A program made the translations under genes and the position numbers. Shown piece by piece: positions 55,801-64,000 of a DNA stretch of 64,000 bases; position 1 is the stretch's first letter, and every line of letters begins with the position of its first letter. Below the pieces are notes generated by a model. That model had not been told where the DNA came from, searched no databases, and saw only the letters and a list, made by a program, of their open reading frames with translations. This stretch comes from Bremia lactucae (Eukaryota; Oomycota; Peronosporomycetes; Peronosporales; Peronosporaceae): assembly GCF_004359215.1 (NCBI RefSeq), contig NC_090613.1, positions 2,884,122 to 2,948,121 of the forward strand, written 5' to 3'.

Positions 55801-56531
55801 CCCATTGCTAGCTTAGGAAACTGGCGGCGGAAGCAACTCGAGTGATACATGCACTTGCACTGCAAGCAAACAAGTGCCCGTCGTCCATTCCGTGGTTCAT
55901 GGCACGCTTCGCACTCTTTCCGAGTAATTGTACGGCGGCGTGCTGAAATTATTGCATTCACATTCGAAGCGCCTGATTTGAGTGAGAGCACCGTAGGTTC
56001 TTCAACATGCTGGATAATGACACCGCTTCGAGTAGGTGATGGCGCGTTATTCACGGCAGCTTCAGACGCTAACTTCGTCTCGCTATGGATTTTCTTCTTA
56101 TTGATTTCAGCAAGATCGGAAAAGACTGGTTCAAAGGTGCTGCGACCATTAAGCCGATTTTCGCCATCGTCGTCAGTCTCAGAGCGCCTTGGTGTGGCCG
56201 TACTGTCCATGTCATCGTCTGATGGCAAATTTAGGAACTCGTCATCGCCCCTCTCTATTTCGGCACCTTGTTCATTGTCGTCTTCATCGACTTCATCATC
56301 GACTCCACCCAATACTAATCGCCTAATTTCTGCCGAGTTGTGGTCCTCAATTATCCCGAAAGGAGAAGAAACCCCCTCAACAGACTCCACACTTTCCACG
56401 GCCTGTGAGGCATCGTCATCATCATCGTCATCTGAAAGTGACTGATGATTGGCCTTATACACCAGTAGCGACTTTTTGCGCTCTGTGGCGTCGTCCAACT
56501 CCGTCTTGGACTCCTTCTCGACGTCTTTCAT
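52893..56531 (-). CDS. PHD finger protein with three homeodomain-like segments
   Basis: A single open frame of 1,212 residues from the ATG at 56531; the open frame starts slightly upstream at a GTG, which is not used. An acidic Asp/Ser-rich N-terminus (residues 30-115) is followed by a PHD-type zinc finger at about 207-256 (CEACHEPRNGRRALVCLQCK, HSSC, WYCLDC). Three homeodomain-like segments lie at about 524-588 (third helix VKRIRIWFDNRRAKERL), 894-961 (YKQIRCWFYKRRSANQ) and 1073-1140 (KQQIKMWFSSRRAKERL). All three keep the W-F-x-x-R-R core of the recognition helix, and the helix 2-3 loop is extended, as in atypical homeodomains. The protein is expected to be a nuclear chromatin or transcription factor. 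Its partner or target is unknown. It shares a 170-base divergent interval with the SSXT gene. Confidence 0.9.
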   Translation of the reverse strand: MKDVEKESKTELDDATERKKSLLVYKANHQSLSDDDDDDDASQAVESVESVEGVSSPFGIIEDHNSAEIRRLVLGGVDDEVDEDDNEQGAEIERGDDEFLNLPSDDDMDSTATPRRSETDDDGENRLNGRSTFEPVFSDLAEINKKKIHSETKLASEAAVNNAPSPTRSGVIIQHVEEPTVLSLKSGASNVNAIISARRRTITRKECEACHEPRNGRRALVCLQCKCMYHSSCFRRQFPKLAMGINNRQWYCLDCEPAVNAAAIDSNQTDSSCLQQSNDSSGRSRNISSSKSNSTSRSKSEVDHRSAQLGIGISAALESEVQRLTDLVYRGGKSINALILEQTGEMLRITQALRIEINSVMGSSWHGKDTQHGNTHVSHVISSDLAREEQQQHVDYSLMPPVVLAHDTSSQIVTPFASSASVKIDDTPASNDNGVFRSDGAWSEDSEKYMLLRRVHNGLDSLKQLLEQLQVAGIQFEVDRIKEVRATLSQDRKPAFSSSTRKQGSGAAGRSASGSKGKSGASRLYSSKQIQKLEEWYQRSSRPESSEIHSMYRIINCPDYADPELQPEGISVKRIRIWFDNRRAKERLEYMRLKMKDISTTDMDADSVKKMKAAYIDEAKEVLEARVSRMRENGQGSCHVVDEADMALIANIIEPSMLDIGPKSSSHGAGKAISSLLSTSKDGSDRIPTSSGPSTQKKRIRIGYVASVRKAMKEARDAGKNEEETKVLRTAAMDRARERLHVPYKNARTGPSKPLGKDEISHIKMKMLKLLEEDAPAEELTDIIELLLTLIIPRAVLIDSGMQRQLELVLIAHKDNKELVRQTKKLQEEFQSIVENGDSPSVMAAMSGEATSSKNRKEQSRSLLLSVDTEHLPGTPGSSPNSGPTPSPESRRPRVKFSLAQLVKLEKYFHKEDTPSKKKLDKIAARLNGIACMDPSSDAAQRSIDYKQIRCWFYKRRSANQPPQALSGTDLHIDKAASSSSSSSDTESDNDSKSDRIFMTSTSSKAKGLAFVPSGTTAKRKAPFADDDRHMSKRPKKEIFFGQPASTKFPITETTAFLANKNDENSDSSMQKGRIFNVKQLATIIEEYEKNPRPTDARLEDLQKLLNKDDHMNEQAGDGVCVTKQQIKMWFSSRRAKERLDLINMKYNETQAGLQGSRKLDFKGNEDEGIVSMRPSTHASLTQAGQTSNLIRNIAFDDSRESDNAEDMKVDA

Positions 56532-56701
56532 AAGTCGCTCTTGTTTAGCTTCGTTGCCGTTGTGTGTGACCACAGCGAGGTCAGAATTTGTCTACTCAAT
56601 AATTCTTACATCTTAAATTTTGATTATGAAGTCCATTCCTTGCGTTAATTGGACAATACTTTTTAGAACTGCTCAGTTTTTCTTACCGGCCGAAATGCAA
56701 G
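56532..56701. promoter_or_regulatory. Divergent promoter interval with an initiator-like site
   Basis: 170 bases separate two start codons on opposite strands. On the plus strand GCTCAGTTTTTCTT at 56671-56684 is close to the oomycete initiator consensus (GCTCATTYY...) and lies 17 bases before the ATG of the SSXT gene. Confidence 0.5.
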
Positions 56702-58151
56702 ATGAGCAACAGAGACTATCGCTGGAAGGCAATGTCTGCTGCCACGGCGGACGAGGACAACGGCCGAGCATCGTCAATAACAGATATTTTTGCAGATGTA
56801 TAAAGCCGTAAACACAGATTGTATCTTTTTGAAGAGGCTCATTGTTTGCTGTTTGCACAGATGCTTACCGTCAACGAGGACTTGATCGTTGCGGTGGCCG
56901 AGAGCCAAGCGGACGGAAACATCGAAGGGCTAATCGCGTCGGTGACATTCATAGCTGAAATTGATTTCAGCTTAAAATCATATTAAGCATGGTGTGTACT
57001 GCAGCCACCAGCGCGTTCTGCATCGAGACTTGATCGAGATGGCCGAGTTCATCGATTCCGTGTTCGGCGTATACAGCAGCAAGCATAGCTTAAGCACCGC
57101 GGTACATAGTCTTACAACTGTATTGTGCTGTATATTTTTGCTTAAGCTGCTCCGAATTTTGTAGAAAAGTGATCAATCCGGTCTTCCTGTGGTGGTCAAT
57201 CTGACTGCTAAAACCAAATGTGATGAGCCTGTCGCAGAAATGACAGTAAAGGCTGATACAAAATTCGCAGAAAAGAATGTGCATTGCGGCGCATTGATTG
57301 CAGCTTTCGAGGCAGAGGAGCAAGTTTTCGAAAATCAGCGATCAAAGGAGCAGTGGATTAAATCGCGCCATCAGGTTTTAGAAGAGGAAGAAGCAAGCGC
57401 AGTTATGAACGACAGTGGAAGTGGCATACTGGAAATCGGTACTGCAACGGCTGGAGAAACGAACATTAAGCAAGGAAGCAAAGGAATAGCGCTGGCAAAT
57501 CAGTTGCGTGCACACAAACATGTAGCTGCGTTCTTAAAAGCCTCAAATGAGAGCGCTAAAGCACACGGTCCCATGCCGCCGTCAAATGTTATGTTTTCAA
57601 GTCAATATGCAGTGCCTGCAGCAACGCCCTGTTTGTCTATTCCGGCTCCAATTTCGCATGTTTCCCCTGTTATGACGCTTTGTATGCGAACGGACCAGCA
57701 GTTCATAAGGCCAGCCGCAGTCAAAACCAATACTTCCAAGATCGCACTTCCTTCAACACACTCCATGCCCAATATGGTCTTAGCCTTTCCAGGACTGATG
57801 TGTACTCCTCACACTGTCGGAAGATTGATACCAATGCCGCAGTGGCAGGCACATTTACAGACACCTTTGCCAGCTCGAAGCGTACTTGCTGCTCGTCCTA
57901 CTGGTAAGTCGCCTCGCTAAAACATTGCATTTTCAAACATCTGACTCGTTTCTGAAGCTAAAAGTCACCCATTTAAGCGAATGTGTGAATTGTGTCGCAA
58001 GCGCCACCTTAGCTATCGACATTGTCGCATCGTTCTCCAGCACACAGAGGCTGAATGGCAGCCCGCACAACCCCCATCATCTGGTAGGCGTCGACGACGC
58101 AAGCAATTTGCATCTAATACCGTAACAAGCAAGTCAAATAAAAGCATGTAG
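56702..58151 (+). CDS. SSXT (SS18/GIF)-like protein with C-terminal Cys/His cluster
   Basis: Five exons, 56702-56797, 56861-56937, 57005-57101, 57165-57903 and 57958-58151; phases agree (0, 2, 0, 1) and the total is 400 residues. Residues about 33-78, LTVNEDLIVAVAESQADGNI then HRDLIEMAEFIDSVF, resemble the SSXT domain of SS18 and plant GIF coactivators (usual form N-x-x-L-I-x-A-I-x-E-x-Q-N-x-G, then Y-L-A-x-I-A). The rest is rich in Pro, Ala, Ser and Thr and has no fold I recognise. The C-terminal exon has C346, C349, H353, H358 and C359 (CELCRKRHLSYRHC) and then a basic tail (GRRRRRKQ). In animals the family is part of SWI/SNF complexes. Function here is inferred from the N-terminal similarity only. 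Confidence 0.68.
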
Positions 58152-58374
58152 AGTTTACTAAAATCTTAAAAGTGACATGTTGGGGGAAATTATACTAGAG
58201 AAATACAGAAAAAGAGAAAGAAGTGCTGGACAGATAATTTTGCCCGTTTATGTTTAAATCGTCAACACTAGCCACGACCGCTCATCGAGCTTCGCGAGAA
58301 AATCATGGCAAGCGTTCTTGTAACTACATATTCACGAATAATTAATAAAGAATGCAGCACTCGCCAAATCATTT
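58152..58374. other. Convergent 3' flank between SSXT gene and V-ATPase B
   Basis: 223 bases without a gene. Both neighbours end here. AATAAA lies at 58137 just before the first stop codon and reads on the plus strand within CAAATAAAAGC; on the minus strand the 3' end of the ATPase gene has TTATTAAT-type words near 58340. Confidence 0.4.
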
Positions 58375-60219
58375 TCACAAAAACAGCCCTACCACTTCAT
58401 CTTTTTCGTCACGCACTTGGGTCCGACGCGCATAGTACGTGTCTAGATGTTTTTTTGGAATCTTTTTCAGCAGCTCTTTTGGAAAGGCGCGAAAAAGCGA
58501 CCATGCTAAATCCAGTGATTCGTAGATGTCACGAGACTGGTATGGACCCTGTGCGATGAACTTTCCCTCAAATTTGTCTGTGAACTTTAGGTACAGGTGA
58601 TCTTCCAATGAGAGGGCCTCCTCACCAACGACAGCTTTCATGGCCTGAACGTCCTTACCAGTAGCGTAACTAGCATACTGAGCACCCAACCAAATTGTTT
58701 AATATAGATAGCACATATGCTCCTACTATATTAACCTACCAGCTGATTCGATACGGCACTGTGATCATCACGTGTCATCCCGTCGCCTATCGCACTTTTC
58801 ATCAAACGCGACAATGATGGCAGCACATTAATAGGTGGAAATATCTGACGGTTGTGCAACTGGCGATCCACATAAATCTACAGCAAAACCACAAACAAAT
58901 AGTGTTTTAGCAATGAATCAACAAACCTTCGCAATCGTCAATATGCGTACCTGGCCTTCTGTAATGTAGCCGGTCAAATCCGGAATAGGGTGAGTAATGT
59001 CATCATTGGGCATCGTCAAAATGGGCAGCTGCGTAATGGAACCATTACGGCCCGTGACTCGACCAGCACGCTCGTACAACGTCGAAAGATCCGTGTACAT
59101 ATAGCCAGGATAACCACGACGTCCAGGCACTTCCTCCCGGGCAGCTGATACTTCACGAAGAGCGTCAGCGTATGAGCTCATATCGGTCAGGATGACAAGC
59201 ACGTGCATATCACGCTCATAAGCGAGGTACTCGGCTGTAGTCAGCGCCAAACGTGGTGTCACGATACGTTCAATTGTAGGATCATTGGCAAGATTCATGA
59301 AAAGCGCTGTCTTTTGCATGGATCCACTCTCCTCAAAATCATTGCGAAAAAAGCGAGCTGTCTCCATATTAACACCCATAGCCCCAAACACGATTGCGAA
59401 ATTGTCATCGTGCGAGTCAATGACGTCCTTGCGCTGCACGAGACCGGCCTGGCGCACAATTTGTGCGGCAATCTAAATCGTTAACGGTACAAGATATACA
59501 TTCAGCCAAATTAGTATTGTATGTTTAGCTGCAATTGTAACCTCATACTTCGTTGTGAGGAAGACCGGCAGCAGAAAACAACGGAATTTTCTGACCCCGA
59601 GCGATCGAGTTCATCACGTCAATGGCTGAGATGCCTGTTTGGATCATCTCCTTGGGATAGTCGCGGCACGACGGGTTGATGGGCTGACCCTCAATATCTA
59701 AATACTCCTCAGCTACGACGGCAGGGGCACCGTCGATAGCTTTACCAGAGCCGTTAAAAGCACGACCTAGCATCTCCTCCGAAATTGCCATTTTAAGAAC
59801 ATCACCCGTAAACTCGCAATGCGTATGACGATTATCAATGCCGTCTGTTCCCTCAAACACCTGTACGACGGCTTTGCTGCCTTGTACCTCCAGCACTTTA
59901 CCTTGACGCTTCTCCCCATTGGCCAGCGTCAGGTTCACAATTTCGGCAAACTTTGGCAGCTGTAAAGCAATCCATCCATTTTTTTGTTCAAACTTTCATA
60001 ACGACACAGTACAGCTTGAGGATTCGCACCTTAACGTTCTCTAAAATAACCAAAGGGCCATTCACGCCTGAGATGGTGCGGTAATCTGTAGCACATTTGT
60101 CGGTCACGGCATGCTTACAAAATCCCAAGTTATGCATGCGCACCAATTCGAGGCTCAACATAGTAGTCGCGCACTACCGCTGCAGTGTTTGCCCGAAAGG
60201 CCTGATCTGCCGTCACCAT
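58375..60219 (-). CDS. V-type proton ATPase subunit B
   Basis: Exons on the minus strand: 60144-60219, 60030-60085, 59549-59959, 58951-59472, 58740-58877 and 58375-58677. Phases agree and the product is 501 residues, the usual length. The protein starts [20 protein letters not shown] and continues [19 protein letters not shown]. The core carries [90 protein letters not shown] and [11 protein letters not shown], all close to the B subunit of fungi, plants and animals. It is the non-catalytic nucleotide-binding subunit of the V1 hexamer that acidifies vacuoles and endosomes. The start ATG at 60219 follows a pyrimidine-rich leader. No defect is seen. Confidence 0.98.
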
Positions 60220-60467
60220 TACTCCTACTTAAGTTCGTCGCTTTGCTTTTAAAAAGATTCCAAAATATTATCTTCAAGCAAGCTTTTACCATTACATTCT
60301 ACAATTGATACTATATTTTATCTCTTACAGAAAAAAAATATTGTTATTAATTATTTTTTTATATATTTTCGTGCAGCTTCGAAACGTGTACGAAATAAAA
60401 TTATTAAGACCAACACCATTAAACACAAGAAGCCATAACCAAAGACAATTAATTTCAACTTGCTTGA
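60220..60467. other. Intergenic region between two minus-strand genes
   Basis: 248 AT-rich bases containing the promoter of V-ATPase B and the 3' end of the next gene. No gene and no repeat are recognised. Confidence 0.4.
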
Positions 60468-61352
60468 CTACTTCTCCTCAGTTTTCAGCTCAAGTGCTTC
60501 AATTCCGCTGCTTGGAGACTTAGTGGTGGATGCCGCAACTTCGTTGGCGTCGTTAAAGCCAGCAGGCTTCATCAGTTGTAGCTTTTCCAACCAAGACACG
60601 GCGCTGCCAGAAGTGCTTGATGGGTCAAACGATCCCCGAAATGATATTTGATGCGGAGAATAGATAAAAACATCCTCCTTGAGCTTTTCCGAGTAATTCT
60701 CCGCAGTTGTCCATTTCGCTACCTGCTGGCGTAGTGACGCTACTAGTGACTCGCGACGGCGCTCCACTTCAACAACTCTTTTTTGTCGTACCACCGCCTT
60801 TGCCTTAACGTAGTTTCTATAATCAAAAAGATCAATGTGTTCAGCCGTTTTATTTAGCGCAACTTTGCAGGATTGTTTGTCCTAAATCCCACCTGACTTT
60901 CTCTTCATGAATAAGTTTCTCACGTTCGACCTCTTTTGCGCGGATAATTTTCTGCTGACCCTTAATTTCTAATCTAGCTGCCTTAAGCTTCAGGATTTTT
61001 TGACGTTGAGACCTAAATGAATTAAAATACCAAAGTTAAAACACTAACGCATTCTCAATCCGCTAGCGTCTACACACTTGACGTATTGACCAGCTGCACA
61101 TACTTTGCATCACGCGCTAGCAGTTCTTTGCGGCGTTGTTCCTCTCCAATAAAGACCTTGCGCAGCGACGCAATCTCTTTGCGATACTCAGCGCGCGACT
61201 GGACAAAAGAATAGGTTTCAGAGGCCGTATTCGATAGCTATTCGAATAAAGTTTTTTTAGCGGCGCAAGAAGCATGGTAAAATTTAACAGCGCATGTAGC
61301 GTACTGCTCGGGTGCCGGCGAAGTTCCTGGTTAGAACATTACGAGAGATCAT
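60468..61352 (-). CDS. Small basic coiled-coil protein with mitochondrial-type leader, possibly ribosomal mS26
   Basis: Exons 61305-61352, 61083-61237, 60893-61012 and 60468-60816 (minus strand), phases 0, 2, 2, give 223 residues. The N-terminus MISRNVLTRNFAGTRALSNT is basic and hydroxylated with no acidic residue, a good mitochondrial leader. Residues 28-150 form a long Arg/Lys/Glu-rich coiled coil (EYRKEIASLRKVFIGEEQRR, RRRESLVASLRQQVAKW). After a short ordered segment (YSEKLKEDVFIYSPHQISF) the C-terminus is Ser/Thr-rich. This layout resembles mitochondrial small-subunit protein mS26, but there is no diagnostic motif. The intron 2 donor is GTCAAG, which is unusual, and the intron 3 donor is GTGGGA. 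It could also be another organellar coiled-coil factor. Confidence 0.6.
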
Positions 61353-61489
61353 CGTGAATGTCCGCAGCCACACGCAGTAGTGTGTAAAATTTTGACAAAT
61401 TAGAGAGCACACTTAAAATCTGAAATTGTTCGAAATAAAACTCCAGTATTATCCGATTGTGGTTATAAATGAAAAGTTACCATGCGTGT
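61353..61489. other. Short flank between the last gene and the Gypsy LTR
   Basis: AT-rich sequence that must carry the promoter of the mitochondrial-type gene. No gene is recognised. The LTR of the following element begins within about 130 bases of the start codon. Confidence 0.4.
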
Positions 61490-61902
61490 ATCTTACATGA
61501 AATTAACAGTTAAAGGTTGTTAATTAATGTATTATCTAAAAGGTAGATAATATTTGGAGAATATTACTTTATATAGTAATGTTCAGAAATCTTATCCATA
61601 AATAGGTATAAGCCGTTATATCTAATCATCCCGCAGACCAATCAGCTGTAAACGTAAACAAAGAGAGAGAGAGAAGATTCGATTGCATGTTTAGGATTAG
61701 TTTATAATTAAGTTAGCATTAACAGCTAGAAGAAGAGAAACTTAATTATATAAATACAGTTTTCATTTAACCCTCTTAAAGGTAAGTGTCTTATAGAGAG
61801 TTCTTCCTCTGCACGTACTAGTGTACATGAAGTGACGCACAGCACCATTCAGTGCTTAGTGGACTTGTACTGAAGCAGTACAAGTCGTAGTGCCCCGTTA
61901 CA
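61490..61902 (+). repeat. LTR of Gypsy family 1 (plus orientation)
   Basis: The right end reads GTGCCCCGTTACA, followed by the primer-site words (TTGGTAGCACTTTGTAGTC) and gag. The left end is eroded: GTGTATCTTACATG corresponds to the usual GGTGTATCGTTACATG but the TGTAACGG start is degraded. Confidence 0.85.
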
Positions 61903-61952
61903 CTTGGTAGCACTTTGTAGTCCGTCCAAGGAACACATTTCCTTCATCTAAC

Positions 61953-63063
61953 ATGGACATGTCAGATGATAGAGGGAACACGCATCACGTTTCGCGTGAA
62001 AGCAACTCCTTTCTAAGTGACATTGAAAGGAGTGCGGTCGAACGAATGAGTTCGACCGTAGGGAATGATGCCATCTTGGCCATGCTGTCCGGCTTGGACA
62101 GAGATGCTCCCCATTCAGCCATCGCCAAGTTCATACAACATGAACTTGACGAGGTGAAGGAGAAGGTAGCCTTGCTTAATCAGCAAGGCTCTCAACAGGC
62201 AGAGCTGTTGAGGTTACAACAGGTACAGACCCCTGTATCAGTAATGACGCACACGGGTCAACCGGAAACCTTATACCCTCTTAAGATGGTTTGTCGAGTT
62301 GGGCGATGGCATAAGGCTCGTCACATCGTCGACGATCAAATGCAAGTCGCATTTGCTCAATCAAATTTGGCAGGTCGTGCAAAACTTGGGCATTGGGCCT
62401 TAAGTTGCGTGACCCGTATGTCTTTGGGTCGCTAGAGGCTTTTATAAAGCCCGGCTCAAACAGACGTTTGTACCGCCTGGGGCTGAGTTCAGAGCTCGAT
62501 CAGAGCTTCTGAAATTCAAGCAAGGCAAGCGTGATGTTCACGCATATGCCCAGCACATACAACTCTTAGCGAGTTGTATTACAAATAACCCAGTTCATGA
62601 ACACACGTTGATTACGGTGTTCATGCAAGGTCTTACGGAATATCCCGTAAAGACCCACCTGTTCCGCTTGGAACTAGATACGCTTGAAGAAGTAATATCC
62701 GTTGCGGAACAGGGGGACTTTAGCTTGAGACAGGCTCAAGCTAGTTCGTCATCATATCGTTCTCCAAGACGATACGAGCTAGGAGGTCCAGAACCCATGG
62801 ACCTCTCTAACGTCGAAAGCGAGAGACCTCGCTTTTCGAACAATAAGCGTTTGCAGAAATGCAACCGCTGCCAAAAGTTAGGACACTACGCTCATGAGTG
62901 TAGTGCCCCACGCCCAGTACCGAAAGGAACTGAACGTAATTTTGTACCGAACGCTAAAAAGGGCAACGGTCGCGGGGGGGGGTCCGACGTTGTTGCGAAA
63001 TCGCAACAGCGAGGCGGACCGCCAAAAGCGGTCGCGGTCAGTATGGCCGCAACGCCCTACTGA
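61953..63063 (+). pseudogene. Gypsy gag with intact zinc knuckle
   Basis: The start MDMSDDRGNTHHVSRES and the motif MSSTVGNDAILAMLSGL open a 160-codon frame that ends at 62435; the 62240-62300 part has lost the segment before WFVELDDAI. A second frame at 62608-63063 has the helical core (FMQGLTEYPVKTHLFRLELD) and a perfect CCHC zinc knuckle CNRCQKLGHYAHEC, with a basic tail. The frame break between 62435 and 62608 makes gag non-functional. Confidence 0.9.
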
Positions 63064-63194
63064 TCCAGCAACCTCAACGTAAATTTTCAAATGAATAAAG
63101 TTTCTCCAGACACACAATCATTTATGTCTCTCCACCTGGTGATGAGGTATCTTTCATCACCTTGAAATTATAAGTGACAAATGATTTGTAAATT

Positions 63195-63653
63195 AGAGCC
63201 CTAATGGATTGTGGAGCATCGAAGAACTTTATTCGTCGCCAGTCGCTAGAGGGTCGTAGCTTCAAATATGTTGATCGCGACATCCCTCCAACGTAGATGA
63301 CGATGATTCTAGCGACAGACGCATCGATAACAGTGATGAAACGCGTAGTGAAATTTCACTTCACGTTAAGAGATTTACAGTACGGTGATGATTTCATTGT
63401 ACTGGATTTGGATGAAAAATTTGATGTCATCCTAGGTTTACCTTGGCTCAGAAATTATAAGCCAAGAATCAGCTGGCAGCATCGATCCGAAAAGATGCCT
63501 GCCACTTGTTCATCAGATGGCCATCTGATGAACGTCTTGGAGCGTCCACAAGTGTGTGGATGTACTACGAGTGAGTGCGATGGCCTCAATTGTGGTACAG
63601 TCGTAAGTACGACAGCACAAGATGACAGTGTGATTACTAATCACCCCGTATAG
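63195..63653 (+). pseudogene. Gypsy protease keeping the D-C-G-A-S box
   Basis: At about 63204 the sequence reads ALMDCGASKNFIRRQSLEG, the family protease active site with Asp, then KFHFTLRDLQYGDDFIVLD and LDEKFDVILGLPWLRNYKPR. Stops near 63172 and 63294 precede the parts. This provides the reference for the Asp to Tyr change seen in four other copies. Confidence 0.88.
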
Positions 63654-64000
63654 TCAGCTGCCGGCGGCTTTGCTAATGCACAGACAGCGCCGAAGGTCCA
63701 CCGCTCGAATAAGTCGAGTGGATCGAGACATGAACGTACGCCTAGCGGGCGACATTCAAGGAAGATACCAATTGTCCAAAATGGACAACACGATGATCCT
63801 AGGTCAAGTAGAGAGTCGACCGTAGAGGACCCGACGGTGATAGCGCAATTACAGTCGGAAGACGTTGAGGGAATAGGTCCCCACGTACTTGAGGAGAAAT
63901 CTCCTCAAATAGTTAATGCTGAAGTGACTAGACTTCAGCATCCCGAGGGATTGATCCCTCGGCAGCCTGTGGATAAATCCCAGGAAGAAACCGAGACATT

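Larger units (their letters stand above)
61903..64000 (+). mobile_element. Plus-strand Gypsy family 1 element, running off the window end
   Basis: After the LTR come gag (61953-63063), protease (about 63195-63653) and the start of the linker in its normal orientation (63655-64000: CGACATTCAAGGAAGATACC, then GTGACTAGACTTCAGCATCC). RT would lie beyond the window. This copy is the only family 1 copy here whose protease box keeps the Asp. Confidence 0.9.

Noticed and set aside
55849..56445. 198-codon plus-strand frame
   Set aside because: It lies antisense to the acidic, low-complexity N-terminus and PHD finger of the minus-strand gene and has no domain of its own.
59203..59484. Plus-strand open frame inside V-ATPase subunit B
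   Set aside because: It is the antisense shadow of a well-supported exon on the minus strand.
1..64000. CRISPR arrays, bacterial operons and prokaryotic promoters
   Set aside because: Short introns, retrotransposons and eukaryotic proteins show a nuclear eukaryotic sequence; no regularly spaced direct repeats of CRISPR type were seen.
1..64000. tRNA and rRNA genes
   Set aside because: No cloverleaf or conserved rRNA segment was recognised by eye; a dedicated search would be needed to exclude a tRNA.

Overview
The window reads as nuclear DNA of an oomycete, most likely from the Phytophthora/downy mildew lineage. This is inferred from gene content, very short GT-AG introns (roughly 45-75 nt), closely packed convergent and divergent genes, and blocks of decayed LTR retrotransposons between gene islands. 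No species can be fixed from sequence alone.

Layout. (1) 1-27,020 is a repeat block: at least four Ty3/Gypsy copies of one family (LTR about 450 bp with TGTAAC...GTTACA ends), mostly on the minus strand, a Ty1/Copia element nested in one of them with its LTRs and target-site duplication intact, and a long-inverted-repeat element at 25,918-27,020. (2) 27,618-38,796 is a gene island: an RME-8/DNAJC13-like N-terminal protein ending in a cytochrome b5-like domain (+), a FANCE-like helical protein (-), Rab GDP-dissociation inhibitor (+), and a C-terminal-motor kinesin of the kinesin-14 class (+). (3) 38,950-49,910 is a second repeat block: a decayed plus-strand Gypsy copy facing a minus-strand copy, then the 3' end of a chromodomain Gypsy element with its LTR. 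(4) 50,403-61,352 is a second gene island of six genes: STK16-like kinase (-), organelle-type 5'-3' exonuclease (+), a PHD finger protein with three homeodomain-like segments (-), an SSXT/SS18-like protein (+), V-ATPase subunit B (-), and a small basic coiled-coil protein with a mitochondrial-type leader, possibly mS26 (-). (5) 61,490-64,000 is the 5' part of another plus-strand Gypsy copy, cut by the window edge.

The ten host genes belong to separate housekeeping pathways: vesicle traffic (GDI, RME-8-like), V-ATPase acidification, microtubule motor, chromatin (PHD/homeodomain, SSXT), DNA metabolism (exonuclease, FANCE-like) and signalling. They do not form one operon-like system. Exon structures given below were checked by reading frame and exon phase by eye, not by transcript data.

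The points most worth a second look are: the same protease-inactivating Asp-to-Tyr change in four Gypsy copies; a 1.84 kb near-identical block carrying shared lesions in two copies; an internal inversion in one copy and an inversion-type junction in another; the PHD plus triple homeodomain protein; the RME-8/cytochrome b5 architecture without a J domain; the SSXT protein with a C-terminal Cys/His cluster; and substitutions in the conserved loop of the exonuclease.
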